The position numbers and the translations under genes were made by a program. A DNA stretch of 8,354 bases, taken from NCBI GenBank assembly GCA_025360685.1, contig JANYBR010000167.1:1-8354 (forward strand), in the 5' to 3' direction. The stretch is from Pseudomonadota bacterium (GTDB taxonomy: Bacteria > Pseudomonadota > Alphaproteobacteria > Micropepsales > Micropepsaceae). The notes under the pieces were generated by a model, which saw only the letters and a program-made list of their open reading frames with translations, did no database searches and was not told the DNA's origin. Shown here piece after piece: positions 1-6,077 of this stretch (within the stretch, counting starts at the first letter, position 1; every line of letters starts with the position of its first letter).

Positions 1-148
1 ACCAAATAGGGGCGGCACGTAATCCGTTTCCGGATAGCCGCCCGGGTAGGTCGCGTGAGGTGCGTGGCGACACGCATCCCAGAGGAATGGCCATCCATCG
101 CGGGGCAACCTGCGAGGACAGAACCCGGCTTACAGGCCATCTGACGCG
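1..148 (+). ncRNA. rnpB: RNase P RNA (class A), 3' part; 5' end outside window
   Basis: This is the catalytic RNA subunit of ribonuclease P, which removes 5' leaders from pre-tRNAs. The sequence has the conserved CAAATAGG block (3-10), a hairpin pairing GGGCGGC (10-16) with GCCGCCC (37-43) and capped by ATCCG-TTTC-CGGAT (22-35). After it comes GGGTAGG (44-50), whose GGT at 45-47 sits where the tRNA CCA end docks in the E. coli RNA. The near-universal 3' signature ACAGAACCCGGCTTA lies at about 118-132, followed by the strand that should pair with the missing 5' end (about 135-148). The GTGCGTGGCGACACGCATCCCAGAGGAATGG region resembles alphaproteobacterial versions as I recall them. The exact 3' end is uncertain by a few bases, and no clear T-tract terminator follows. 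Confidence 0.93.
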
Positions 149-374
149 CCTTTAAATCCGTCACGGCCGGGCAATGTCAGCGAGACTTGGCCACCATTCT
201 ACGGCAGAAGCGCCTGCTCGGTCTCGGGCGCCGCGTCCGGACGGTGTGTCGGCGTGTGCTGCGCTTGGGGAGAAATGTTAGGCGCGGGGAATCTGACCGA
301 CAGCCAATCAAACCCGGCAAGACTTTACTTTGATCTGCTTTGCGAACCGGTTTGGTCGGCACATCCTTGCGAAC

Positions 375-632
375 ATGGCGCACGTCACGACACCCGATTT
401 CTGGTCGGCACACGACAAGCTGCCGAAATCTGTTCGCGATCTTGCGGTCAAGAACTACGAACTTCTCAAAACCAATCCGCAACATCCTTCACTCCGGTTC
501 AAGAAGGTGGGACCATACTGGAGTGTTCGAATTGGAAGCGACTATCGTGCGCTCGGCACGGATAGTCCCGGAGGCATTGCGTGGTTTTGGATCGGTCGTC
601 ACGCTGCGTACGAACGGATTATCCGCTCATAG
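375..632 (+). CDS. RelE/ParE-family toxin of a type II toxin-antitoxin pair
   Basis: The 85-residue product resembles small RelE/ParE-fold toxins, most of which are mRNA-cleaving or gyrase-poisoning proteins. Which activity applies here cannot be read from the sequence. Features typical of the family are the start MAHVTTPDFW, a helical part with LPKSVRDLAVKNYELL (16-31), the NPQHPSLRFKK turn and strand (34-44), YWSVRIGSDYRALG (48-61) and the last strand WFWIGRHAAYERII (70-83). R52, R58 and H76 are basic candidates for the active surface. I chose ATG 375 because family members begin just before TTPxFW; a TTG at 330 would add 15 unrelated residues. No clear Shine-Dalgarno sequence precedes either start. 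The antitoxin-like gene is not upstream as usual: it faces this gene from the other strand and overlaps its last 6 bases. Confidence 0.82.
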   Translation: MAHVTTPDFWSAHDKLPKSVRDLAVKNYELLKTNPQHPSLRFKKVGPYWSVRIGSDYRALGTDSPGGIAWFWIGRHAAYERIIRS

Positions 633-824
633 CTTGCGGAAGCGACCCGCCTTCACATCTTCGAGAGCCTTGTGCGCCAGCTTGTCCAGCTTGCCGGCTT
701 TGATATCGCGCTCGATCTGCCGGTCCCATTCTTGGGCGTCCAACTCCGCGAGCCAGGCAAGCAGCTTCGCGCGGTCTTTGACAGACAGCTTGGTGATGGC
801 TTTTTCGATTTCTTCGACGCTCAT
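627..824 (-). CDS. antitoxin-like small protein, partner of the RelE/ParE toxin
   Basis: The 65-residue protein is highly charged and helical: MSVEEIEKAI, then LSVKDRAKLLAWLAELDAQEW (13-33) and a long charged tail ending AGRFRKL. It resembles the short antitoxins with an xVEEIEKAxxxLS start and a DAQEWDxQIExD centre that I recall being encoded next to this toxin type. Such proteins wrap and neutralise the toxin; no DNA-binding motif is recognisable. An ATG at 833 would add MGR, but the start at 824 fits the family better. Neither has a strong ribosome binding site. Its stop (TGA, 629-627) lies inside the toxin's final Ser codon, so the two genes are tail to tail. If the pairing is right, the antitoxin is expressed from its own promoter in the 825-916 gap rather than co-transcribed with the toxin. 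Confidence 0.75.
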   Translation of the reverse strand: MSVEEIEKAITKLSVKDRAKLLAWLAELDAQEWDRQIERDIKAGKLDKLAHKALEDVKAGRFRKL

Positions 825-828
825 GCGA

Positions 829-843
829 CCCATATAACATGGG
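829..843. promoter_or_regulatory. perfect 5-bp inverted repeat upstream of the antitoxin start, possible operator
   Basis: CCCAT (829-833) and ATGGG (839-843) flank the 5-bp AT-rich spacer ATAAC, immediately upstream of the antitoxin ATG at 824. Toxin-antitoxin complexes often bind short palindromes at this place. The repeat is short enough to arise by chance, so this is only a candidate. Confidence 0.22.
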
Positions 844-916
844 CAATGGCCGCTGTCAGCGCTGGGCTCGTGGCGTGTCGCTCTGTTAACGTTCCAACCT
901 CATACGGAGTTCGGCC

Positions 917-1738
917 ATGCCATTCGCGCAGTTGTCAAACGTTCGGTTGGAATATTTCGCGCACGGCCATGGCCCCGAGCGCGTGCTCTTCATCCATGGC
1001 TTCCAGGCCTCGGCGCGTATCTGGCAGAAGGTGCAGGAGGCGCTGCCGGCGGACCGCTACACCTCCGTCGCAATCAACAATCGCGGCGCCGGCGGCTCCG
1101 ATGCGCCGCCGAACGAAAGCGATTTCAGCGTTGCCATCTTCGCCGCCGACGCGTTCGAGCTCGCGACCGAACGTGGCTGGGATCGCTTCACCCTGGTCGG
1201 TCATTCGCTTGGTGGTGCGACGGCGGCGCAATTCGCCGTCGCGCACCCGCAAATGCTCAAGGGTGTGGTGCTGCTCGATCCAGCCGATCCCGACGGCCGC
1301 GAATTTCCCGGCGGCGACATGGACGCTGCGATCGACGCCATGATGACGGCGCGCCGCGCCATGCAGGCCAGCGGCGTGGCCGGCGATGGCGTGCGTGCGC
1401 CGGACTCTCGCGACGATTGGCTGCGTCAGGTCATGGCCGACATGCGCGCCGCGCCCGAGCGCCGGCTGCGCGGCTCGTTGCGTTCGATGTTCAACGTGCG
1501 GCTGGGTGCGAAACTGAAGACTTTGCCGATACCCATGTTGCTGGCGGGCGGCGACAAGGACGAACTCATTCCCGTCGCCAACATGCTCGGTACCTGGGCG
1601 AAGTTGCCGCCCGGCAGCGGTCTGCACTTCTGGCATGGCGTCAGCCATTCACCGAACATCGATTGCCCCGTGGAGTTAGCGGCGCTGCTCGAGCGTTTCG
1701 TCAGCCAGACGATCCCCGCGCACAACGCCCAGTCCTGA
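917..1738 (+). CDS. alpha/beta-hydrolase (esterase/lipase-like), substrate unknown
   Basis: The product is a 273-residue single-domain alpha/beta-hydrolase fold enzyme. It shows the oxyanion-hole strand VLFIHGF (23-29), the turn INNRGAGGSD (53-62), the nucleophile elbow GHSLGG with Ser97, the acid in GGDKDELIP (probably Asp215) and the base in HGVSHSPN (His244). The cap region (about 125-195) is rich in Met, Ala and Arg and gives no substrate hint. No signal peptide is visible, so it is probably cytoplasmic. GGAG at 906-909, 7 bases before ATG 917, supports the start. The gene stands alone on its strand: the antitoxin-like gene diverges from it, and it converges on the DUF1810 gene with its stop inside the first unit of a tandem repeat. 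Haloperoxidase-like or carboxylesterase activities are possible. Confidence 0.9.
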   Translation: MPFAQLSNVRLEYFAHGHGPERVLFIHGFQASARIWQKVQEALPADRYTSVAINNRGAGGSDAPPNESDFSVAIFAADAFELATERGWDRFTLVGHSLGGATAAQFAVAHPQMLKGVVLLDPADPDGREFPGGDMDAAIDAMMTARRAMQASGVAGDGVRAPDSRDDWLRQVMADMRAAPERRLRGSLRSMFNVRLGAKLKTLPIPMLLAGGDKDELIPVANMLGTWAKLPPGSGLHFWHGVSHSPNIDCPVELAALLERFVSQTIPAHNAQS

Positions 1739-1774
1739 GCGTCAAGGCCTGAGCGTCAAGTCCTGAGCGTCAGC
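1733..1774. repeat. three tandem 14-bp repeats joining two convergent stop codons
   Basis: The units are TCCTGAGCGTCAAG (1733-1746), GCCTGAGCGTCAAG (1747-1760) and TCCTGAGCGTCAGC (1761-1774). Each contains TGA on the + strand and TCA (TGA on the - strand). Unit 1 holds the hydrolase stop (1736-1738) and unit 3 holds the DUF1810 stop (1772-1770). Because 14 is not a multiple of 3, the three TGAs fall in the three + frames and the three TCAs in the three - frames. The array is therefore a natural six-frame stop. Confidence 0.93.
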
Positions 1775-2198
1775 CGAGCCGCGCCAAACTCGCCGCGTCG
1801 TCTTCTCCGGCGAAGAATTTGCGCAGCGCGTCGGCGAAGATCTGGTCCTGCGGTGCGGCGCGGCGAAAAAGCGTCATGCAGGAATGGAACTTCAGATCGT
1901 CGGGGTGACCCAGGATCGCGTCGATCGGGCGGTCCTGCACCGCGAGCACCAGCCGCGTGCATTCGCGCAATCTGGGGCCAAGCACGGGGTGGGCGACATA
2001 GGCGCGCGCTTCGGCGAGCGAGCCGAGTGCGTAACGCACCGCCATCGCGCTGTTGCCGAGACCCGCGACCTGCGGAAACACGAACCACATCCAGTGACTG
2101 CGTTTTCGCCCGGCCCGCAACTCGCCGCGCACGCGGTCGATCACCGGCGCTTGTGCGTCGACGAAGCGTTGCAGGTCGAAATCATCGCTCGCCGTCAT
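1770..2198 (-). CDS. DUF1810 family protein
   Basis: The 142-residue protein spans the whole DUF1810 domain, a family of small cytoplasmic proteins of unknown biochemical role. Recognisable blocks are DLQRFVDAQ (8-16), GRKRSHWMWFVFPQ (30-43) with the following GLGNSAMA (46-53), HPVLGPRLRECTRLVL (70-85) and HPDDLKFHSCMTLF (98-111). The length is normal for the family. No signal peptide or membrane segment is visible. The ATG at 2198 places the conserved DLQRF block near the N-terminus as in relatives, although no good ribosome binding site precedes it. It lies 44 bp downstream of the secretin gene on the same strand, with two small hairpins in the gap, so co-transcription is possible but uncertain. 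Its stop is within the 14-bp repeat array. Confidence 0.88.
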   Translation of the reverse strand: MTASDDFDLQRFVDAQAPVIDRVRGELRAGRKRSHWMWFVFPQVAGLGNSAMAVRYALGSLAEARAYVAHPVLGPRLRECTRLVLAVQDRPIDAILGHPDDLKFHSCMTLFRRAAPQDQIFADALRKFFAGEDDAASLARLG

Positions 2199-2209
2199 CG
2201 CGGTAGTCT

Positions 2210-2239
2210 AGCGCCAAGCGCTGTCGCGGTCAGGCCGCG
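2210..2239. terminator. two small hairpins between secretin and DUF1810 genes
   Basis: AGCGC-CAA-GCGCT (2210-2222) and CGCGG-TCAGG-CCGCG (2225-2239) are adjacent 5-bp stems filling most of the 44-bp gap. They could end or weaken secretin transcription. There is no T-run after either on the - strand, so intrinsic termination is doubtful. Confidence 0.25.
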
Positions 2240-2242
2240 CTA

Positions 2243-3838
2243 TCAGGGCGCGGGAGCCGCCGGGGGCTGGCTGGCCTGCGGCGGCACCGCGCCCATGTCC
2301 TGCCAATTTTCGGTGTAGTTGCCTTTCACGACGTGCGGCGTGATCACGATGTAGAGTTCGGTCTTCGACTTGGTCCCCTTGTCGACGCCGAACAGCTTGC
2401 CCAGCAGCGGTATGTCTCCCAGGATCGGAATTTCGGTGGTCGAAGAGATCTCGTTTTCCTCGGTCAGGCCGCCGATGACGAAGGTCTCGCCGTCGCGCAC
2501 CGTGGCCGACGTCTCGGCCTCGCGCTGGCTGATCGTCGGATAGCCCTGCGAAACACCGGTCACGCTGGAGACGACGCAGAAGACGTGCGACGTCACGAAG
2601 CCATCAGCCGTGACGCGCGGCGCAATCTGCAGGGTGACGCCGACATTCACATACTGCACCTGCTGCGAGACGCCATTGACGCCCGAGAGCGTGATCGCGG
2701 TCAGGATCGGCAGGGCATCGCCGGTGATGATCTTCGCCGAAGTGCCGCTTTGCGCCGCGATGCGCGGCTTGGAGACGATGCGGCCATGCCCCGCCTGCAC
2801 CTGCGCGTAGATGGCGGCCTGCAGCTGCGCACTGGCCAATACGTGACCGGTCGGAAGTCCGAATGGGATGAACCCGCCCGCCTGCAGGGTGCCGACGGCA
2901 AGCTGCGAATTGGCATTGGCGAAATCCAGTCCGACATTGCGTGCTCCGGTGTCGGTCAGTTCGACGAAGATCGTTTCGAGGATCACGCTCTGCACCGGGA
3001 CGTCGATCTGGGCGATCTTCTCCTTCAGGCGCGCGATGACTTCGGGCGATCCCTTGAGGATGATGGCATTGAGACGCCGGTCGATCGCGATGGCGGCATC
3101 GACCGACTGTGCGAAGGGTTCGTTCTGCAGATCCGGATTTGGCGGCGGCGCGGGACTGTACGTCGACGAACCACCCACGCTGGCCGATCCGAATGCCGGT
3201 TCGCTGGGCGTAAAGGAGTCGTTGGATTTTACGGAAAGCCCTTCGGTCAGCAGACCCACCACCTCGCTCACATCGGCGTATTTCAGCGGTACGACCTCGA
3301 AACCATCCTCGCCCGGCCTGGAGGTGTGCGCTTCCGGCAAATGGCCGGGTGGCGGCTGGATGCCCGGTCCGGTTAAAGCGGAAAAATTTGCGGCCGATGG
3401 TTGGGTAATGCTCAGGCTGATGACCTTGTCGCCCAGGGGCGCCGCCGTGATGCGTGCCCGGGCGGCGACGGAAAAGTTCAGAATTAGAATCGTATCTTCC
3501 TGATCGACCGTGATGCCGCGCACCAATCCGCGCAGGTCGGTGGGAAGTCGCGCGCCGACTCCGCGCGAGGAAAGCGCAAACGCGATCGCCGGCTTGTCCG
3601 AGTCGTTTCTGACGATCGAGAATTTCGGCGCCAGCGGAGAAAAACTCAGCAGGATGTGCGTCTCGCCCGTGCTGACCTGGGACGTGGTAACGTCGGTCAG
3701 GACGGCCGGCTGCGGCGCATACTGTGTCTGGGCCTGTGCGGCGGCGGTCGCGATGGCCAGTGCGACCAACGAATACGCCGCCTTCCGCTTGCGGCGCGAA
3801 AGCCAGTCGAATCTCAGCCCCGGGAACTCAAAAATCAT
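2243..3838 (-). CDS. secretin (GspD/PilQ-type outer-membrane channel) with AMIN-like N-terminal domain
   Basis: The 531-residue protein should form a multimeric outer-membrane ring through which type II secretion substrates or type IV pili pass. A long basic n-region followed by a hydrophobic stretch (about 20-34) and AQA ends a signal peptide near residue 37; there is no lipobox. Residues about 40-145 are beta-rich and AMIN-like, as in PilQ. An N1-type domain runs from FEVVPLKYADVSEVVGLL (180-197) to RLNAIILKGSPEVIARLKEKI (255-275), interrupted by a Ser/Pro/Gly-rich insert (about 203-240). The secretin core (about 281-502) includes YVNVGVTLQIAPRV (396-409), VRDGETFVIGGL (447-458) and the signature IPILGDIPLLGKLFG (470-484). 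The tail is Pro/Ala-rich. No inner-membrane platform, ATPase or pseudopilin gene is nearby. ATG 3838 has only a poorly placed GGCGG before it. PilQ-like versus GspD-like assignment stays open. Confidence 0.92.
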   Translation of the reverse strand: MIFEFPGLRFDWLSRRKRKAAYSLVALAIATAAAQAQTQYAPQPAVLTDVTTSQVSTGETHILLSFSPLAPKFSIVRNDSDKPAIAFALSSRGVGARLPTDLRGLVRGITVDQEDTILILNFSVAARARITAAPLGDKVISLSITQPSAANFSALTGPGIQPPPGHLPEAHTSRPGEDGFEVVPLKYADVSEVVGLLTEGLSVKSNDSFTPSEPAFGSASVGGSSTYSPAPPPNPDLQNEPFAQSVDAAIAIDRRLNAIILKGSPEVIARLKEKIAQIDVPVQSVILETIFVELTDTGARNVGLDFANANSQLAVGTLQAGGFIPFGLPTGHVLASAQLQAAIYAQVQAGHGRIVSKPRIAAQSGTSAKIITGDALPILTAITLSGVNGVSQQVQYVNVGVTLQIAPRVTADGFVTSHVFCVVSSVTGVSQGYPTISQREAETSATVRDGETFVIGGLTEENEISSTTEIPILGDIPLLGKLFGVDKGTKSKTELYIVITPHVVKGNYTENWQDMGAVPPQASQPPAAPAP

Positions 3839-3900
3839 ACCGCCGAATCCAAATCACTCAGTGCAACTCGCCAGTCGATTTGACTCTCGCCAGCGTCTAC

Positions 3901-3947
3901 GGCGGCCAGTCGGGCCGCCAGAGGTTTTCAACAAGCTCCTCTGGCGG
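3901..3947. promoter_or_regulatory. overlapping, mutually exclusive hairpins between the peptidase and secretin genes
   Basis: CCGCCAGAGG (3915-3924) pairs perfectly with CCTCTGGCGG (3938-3947) across a 13-nt loop. GGCGGCC (3901-3907) pairs perfectly with GGCCGCC (3913-3919) across AGTCG. The two stems share 3915-3919 and cannot form together. On the - strand they lie 27 nt past the peptidase stop and about 60 nt before the secretin ATG. They could terminate the peptidase transcript or control read-through into the secretin. No U-tract follows, so a classical intrinsic terminator is not supported. Confidence 0.5.
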
Positions 3948-3973
3948 TGCAAGCACTCATTGTCGAACCCAGC

Positions 3974-5155
3974 TTAGAACGCTGAGTTACCATTGGGCGT
4001 TCCCAGACCCGTCGGACCGTCATAGCCCGGGCCCGCCGTGCAGAAGTATGTGCCGCCGCAGCTGCCGTTGCTGCCCGACGTTATGTCATGCAACGCCGAA
4101 GTGGCGCCGTAGGGATTTTGGCCGTAGTTCACGGCGCCGCCATTGTTGCCATAGATGCCGCCGATCAGCGGCGCGGCGACGCTCGTGCCGCCATAGACTT
4201 GCCAGGCCGAGCCGAAGCGCGAAGAGGGCGCATAGACCGCCACACCGGTTTGGGGATCGGCCACGGCCGAAACGTCGGCTTCCATGCGCTTGGTGCACAG
4301 AGGGTCTGTCTGCCAGCTTGGCTTGGCGTAGAGCGCGCTGCAGCCGCTGCCCGCTCCCGACCAGGTTGTTTCGGTTCTGCCGCCGCCGCCAAGGAACAAG
4401 CTCGTCCCGCCGACGGCGATCACGTGCGGCGAGGTGGCCGGAAATGCCACGCCATAGCCGCTGTCGCCGGTGCTCACCGTGATAGCAACGCCGGCATGGT
4501 TGTAGGCGGATTCATAATTCTGCGAGCCGGATTCGCCGCCGCCATAGCTGTTGCTGATGACATGGGCGTGCAACGCCGCCGCGGTGTTTTCGGCCGTCGC
4601 CAGATTTCCATAGGTGGGCGAATTGGCTTCGACCAGGATGATCTTGCAATTGGGGCACATGGCGCTGGCCATATCCAGATCGAGCGCGGTCTCCTGCGCC
4701 CAGCCTGTGTCCTGCCGCGGATAGTTGCCCTTGACGCCAGCCTGATTGTACTTGGCGAAACAGCCATTGGCAGACGTGCAAGACGAAAGGCCCATCGTCG
4801 AGCGGTAGGTTGCAAGGTCGGATTCCGCATTCGTGTAGCCGTAGGCATCGACGATCGCGATGATGGTAGCGGAACTGCCGCCGGCGGGATTGATGCCATA
4901 GGCCGCTTGCAAGGTGCTGGCGCCATAACCGGCAGGCACCAGATTGTGCACCGCTGCGCGCTCCAGATGATTGCCGAAGCCGTCTGTCACGACATGGGCG
5001 TGACAGCGTGCGACTTGTGGCATCGCCGGCGCACTGCATAGGCGAACATGGAAGACATTTCCGGACCGTTCGATGCGTTCGGCCGAGGCCGAAGAAAGAC
5101 CAACAAAAAGAGACACTGCCGCGCATAGCGCCGCGATCGTCGCAAACCGAGTCAT
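3974..5155 (-). CDS. secreted S53 (sedolisin-type) serine-carboxyl peptidase, no large prodomain
   Basis: The 393-residue protein has a clear signal peptide (hydrophobic to about residue 21, cleavage after ASA at about 25). The S53 catalytic set is complete: Glu155 and Asp159 in QETALDLD, oxyanion Asp231 in STGDSGY, and nucleophile Ser325 in GGTSVAAP. The calcium site also matches family spacing: Asp357-Ile358, then Gly375, Gly377 and Asp379 in GPGYDGPTGLGTP. Ten cysteines after the signal peptide fall into five likely local pairs (40/51, 126/132, 167/170, 272/287, 366/372), as expected for an exported protein. Only about 60 residues separate the signal peptide from the catalytic domain, far less than the roughly 180-residue prodomain of kumamolisin-type enzymes. 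ATG 5155 is preceded by GGGAG with 5-nt spacing. A TTG at 5212 would run into the promoter and displace the signal peptide. It is oriented with the secretin gene, 135 bp upstream of it. Confidence 0.92.
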   Translation of the reverse strand: MTRFATIAALCAAVSLFVGLSSASAERIERSGNVFHVRLCSAPAMPQVARCHAHVVTDGFGNHLERAAVHNLVPAGYGASTLQAAYGINPAGGSSATIIAIVDAYGYTNAESDLATYRSTMGLSSCTSANGCFAKYNQAGVKGNYPRQDTGWAQETALDLDMASAMCPNCKIILVEANSPTYGNLATAENTAAALHAHVISNSYGGGESGSQNYESAYNHAGVAITVSTGDSGYGVAFPATSPHVIAVGGTSLFLGGGGRTETTWSGAGSGCSALYAKPSWQTDPLCTKRMEADVSAVADPQTGVAVYAPSSRFGSAWQVYGGTSVAAPLIGGIYGNNGGAVNYGQNPYGATSALHDITSGSNGSCGGTYFCTAGPGYDGPTGLGTPNGNSAF

Positions 5156-5183
5156 GGGAACTCCCGCCTGTACGTCGTAAACT

Positions 5184-5212
5184 ATCACAGACTGCGCCGT
5201 TATTCTTGCCAA
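5184..5212 (-). promoter_or_regulatory. candidate promoter of the S53 peptidase gene
   Basis: Read on the - strand, TTGGCA (5212-5207) and TGTGAT (5189-5184) are separated by exactly 17 nt, close to a housekeeping -35/-10 pair. The predicted transcript would begin at about 5177 and give a leader of roughly 20 nt ending in the GGGAG ribosome binding site. The -10 matches the TATAAT consensus at only four of six bases. Confidence 0.4.
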
Positions 5213-5494
5213 TGTCCTACCGAATAGCGCTGCGATTCGCTGAACCGATCCAAACGGCCATCGCTTTCGCCGGCCAGAATTTATGCGTCGTTAAGTATTC
5301 GCGACGCGCCGCGGGCCTTGGAAATCGTGCCATTCGGGGTCTTGTTCAGGATTTGATTTGCTGTTGCCCGCATCGCCATCGGGACATTCCAATCTCATCG
5401 CACTCGCGCAGATGCGAGTCGGAAGATTTGTTCCGTAAATAATAGTTCATCTATTGCCGCGTCGGTAAAAATTCCTATATCTGCGCCATCCCAC
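5213..5494. other. intergenic stretch, AT-richer, no gene seen
   Basis: I see no coding region with a credible product. There is a perfect 6-bp hairpin ACTCGC-GCAGAT-GCGAGT (5402-5419), followed by an AT-richer patch (about 5420-5480) unlike the GC-rich surroundings. The patch could hold promoters, but no pair of promoter elements is convincing. Confidence 0.5.
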
Positions 5495-5830
5495 TCACCA
5501 GGGGGCGGCCCGGATCGTCCGGCCCCGCGGGTCGGGATCGGCGTTTGCTGGCGCGCGGCCCAACGATCCGCGTGAAGCGCAAAGGCTGTTCGATCGGATG
5601 CGACCACTCCCGAGGCCGACGGGCCGGAGCTTCCTTGGTCGCGGAGGGCGCTCCATCGCGCGTCTCGCAAGAGGCGCGTGGAACTTCGATTGCAGCAGCC
5701 GAAAATCGCCGGGCGCGGGATGCCTCGCATCCCAATCCTGCCGCTTTGCAAAGAGCGGCAAACATGGACCGCGCGACGCTGAGACGTCCCGCGCCACCCC
5801 TTTCTTTTCAACCGCCGCGCCCCGGCGGAA
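5495..5830. repeat. hairpin-rich GC block, probable dispersed repeat or structured RNA
   Basis: Several perfect stems stand close together. CGCGTCTC-GCAA-GAGGCGCG (5659-5678) forms 8 pairs including one G-U, can extend to 11, and is capped by a GNRA tetraloop. GGGATGC-CTC-GCATCCC (5717-5733), TGCCGCT-TTGCAAAG-AGCGGCA (5739-5760) and CCGCCG-CGCCC-CGGCGG (5812-5828) follow. Open frames on both strands translate to Arg/Pro/Ser-rich sequence without domain character, so I do not call a gene. Its translated frames resemble sequences I recall as annotated hypotheticals in other genomes, which would fit a repeat. Boundaries are approximate. Confidence 0.45.
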
Positions 5831-5855
5831 TGCAGAAGTGCGTCTTGCTCACATG

Positions 5856-6004
5856 TGTCATCCCGGGCGAGCCGCGCCATGCGCGGCGAGGGGTCCGTAG
5901 CGACAGCGTGCGGACGACCCGGAGGCGATACCTTCTGGGTCGTGCATACGCTGCCGCTATGCACTCCCTCGCTCTCACTTTGTTCGAGCTCGCCGGGGAT
6001 GACA
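5856..6004. repeat. 149-bp branched palindromic intergenic element
   Basis: TGTCATCCCGGGCGAGC (5856-5872) and GCTCGCCGGGGATGACA (5988-6004) are inverted copies matching at 16 of 17 positions. Inside lie four further hairpins: CCGCGC-CAT-GCGCGG (5872-5886), GTCCG/CGGAC (5893-5915), GACCC/GGGTC (5916-5941) and GTGCATA/TATGCAC (5942-5964). The last three directly abut one another. The GTCATCCC...GGGGATGAC ends resemble dispersed palindromic repeats common between alphaproteobacterial genes. No target-site duplication is evident and no protein is encoded. Confidence 0.75.
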
Positions 6005-6077
6005 GAGGAGGAATGAACGCACGCGAACTCGAAAACAGTACGATGTGGTGATGCGCCCACGAGACACAAGAACAAGG

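Noticed and set aside
149..374. Possible small genes between rnpB and the toxin, including an upstream antitoxin
   Set aside because: Frames here show no antitoxin-like or other recognisable composition and no ribosome binding site; CGTCCGGACG (234-243) is a lone short palindrome.
935..1648. 237-codon open frame on the - strand inside the hydrolase gene
   Set aside because: Antisense shadow; the + strand frame has the whole alpha/beta-hydrolase signature set.
2333..3376. 347-codon open frame on the + strand inside the secretin gene
   Set aside because: Antisense shadow of a clear secretin; Arg/Asp-rich with no domain.
4088..5041. 317-codon open frame on the + strand inside the S53 peptidase gene
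   Set aside because: Antisense shadow of a gene with full catalytic and calcium motifs.
5156..5212. Upstream TTG start extending the S53 peptidase by 19 residues
   Set aside because: It would bury the signal peptide and overlap the promoter candidate; ATG 5155 has GGGAG at good spacing.
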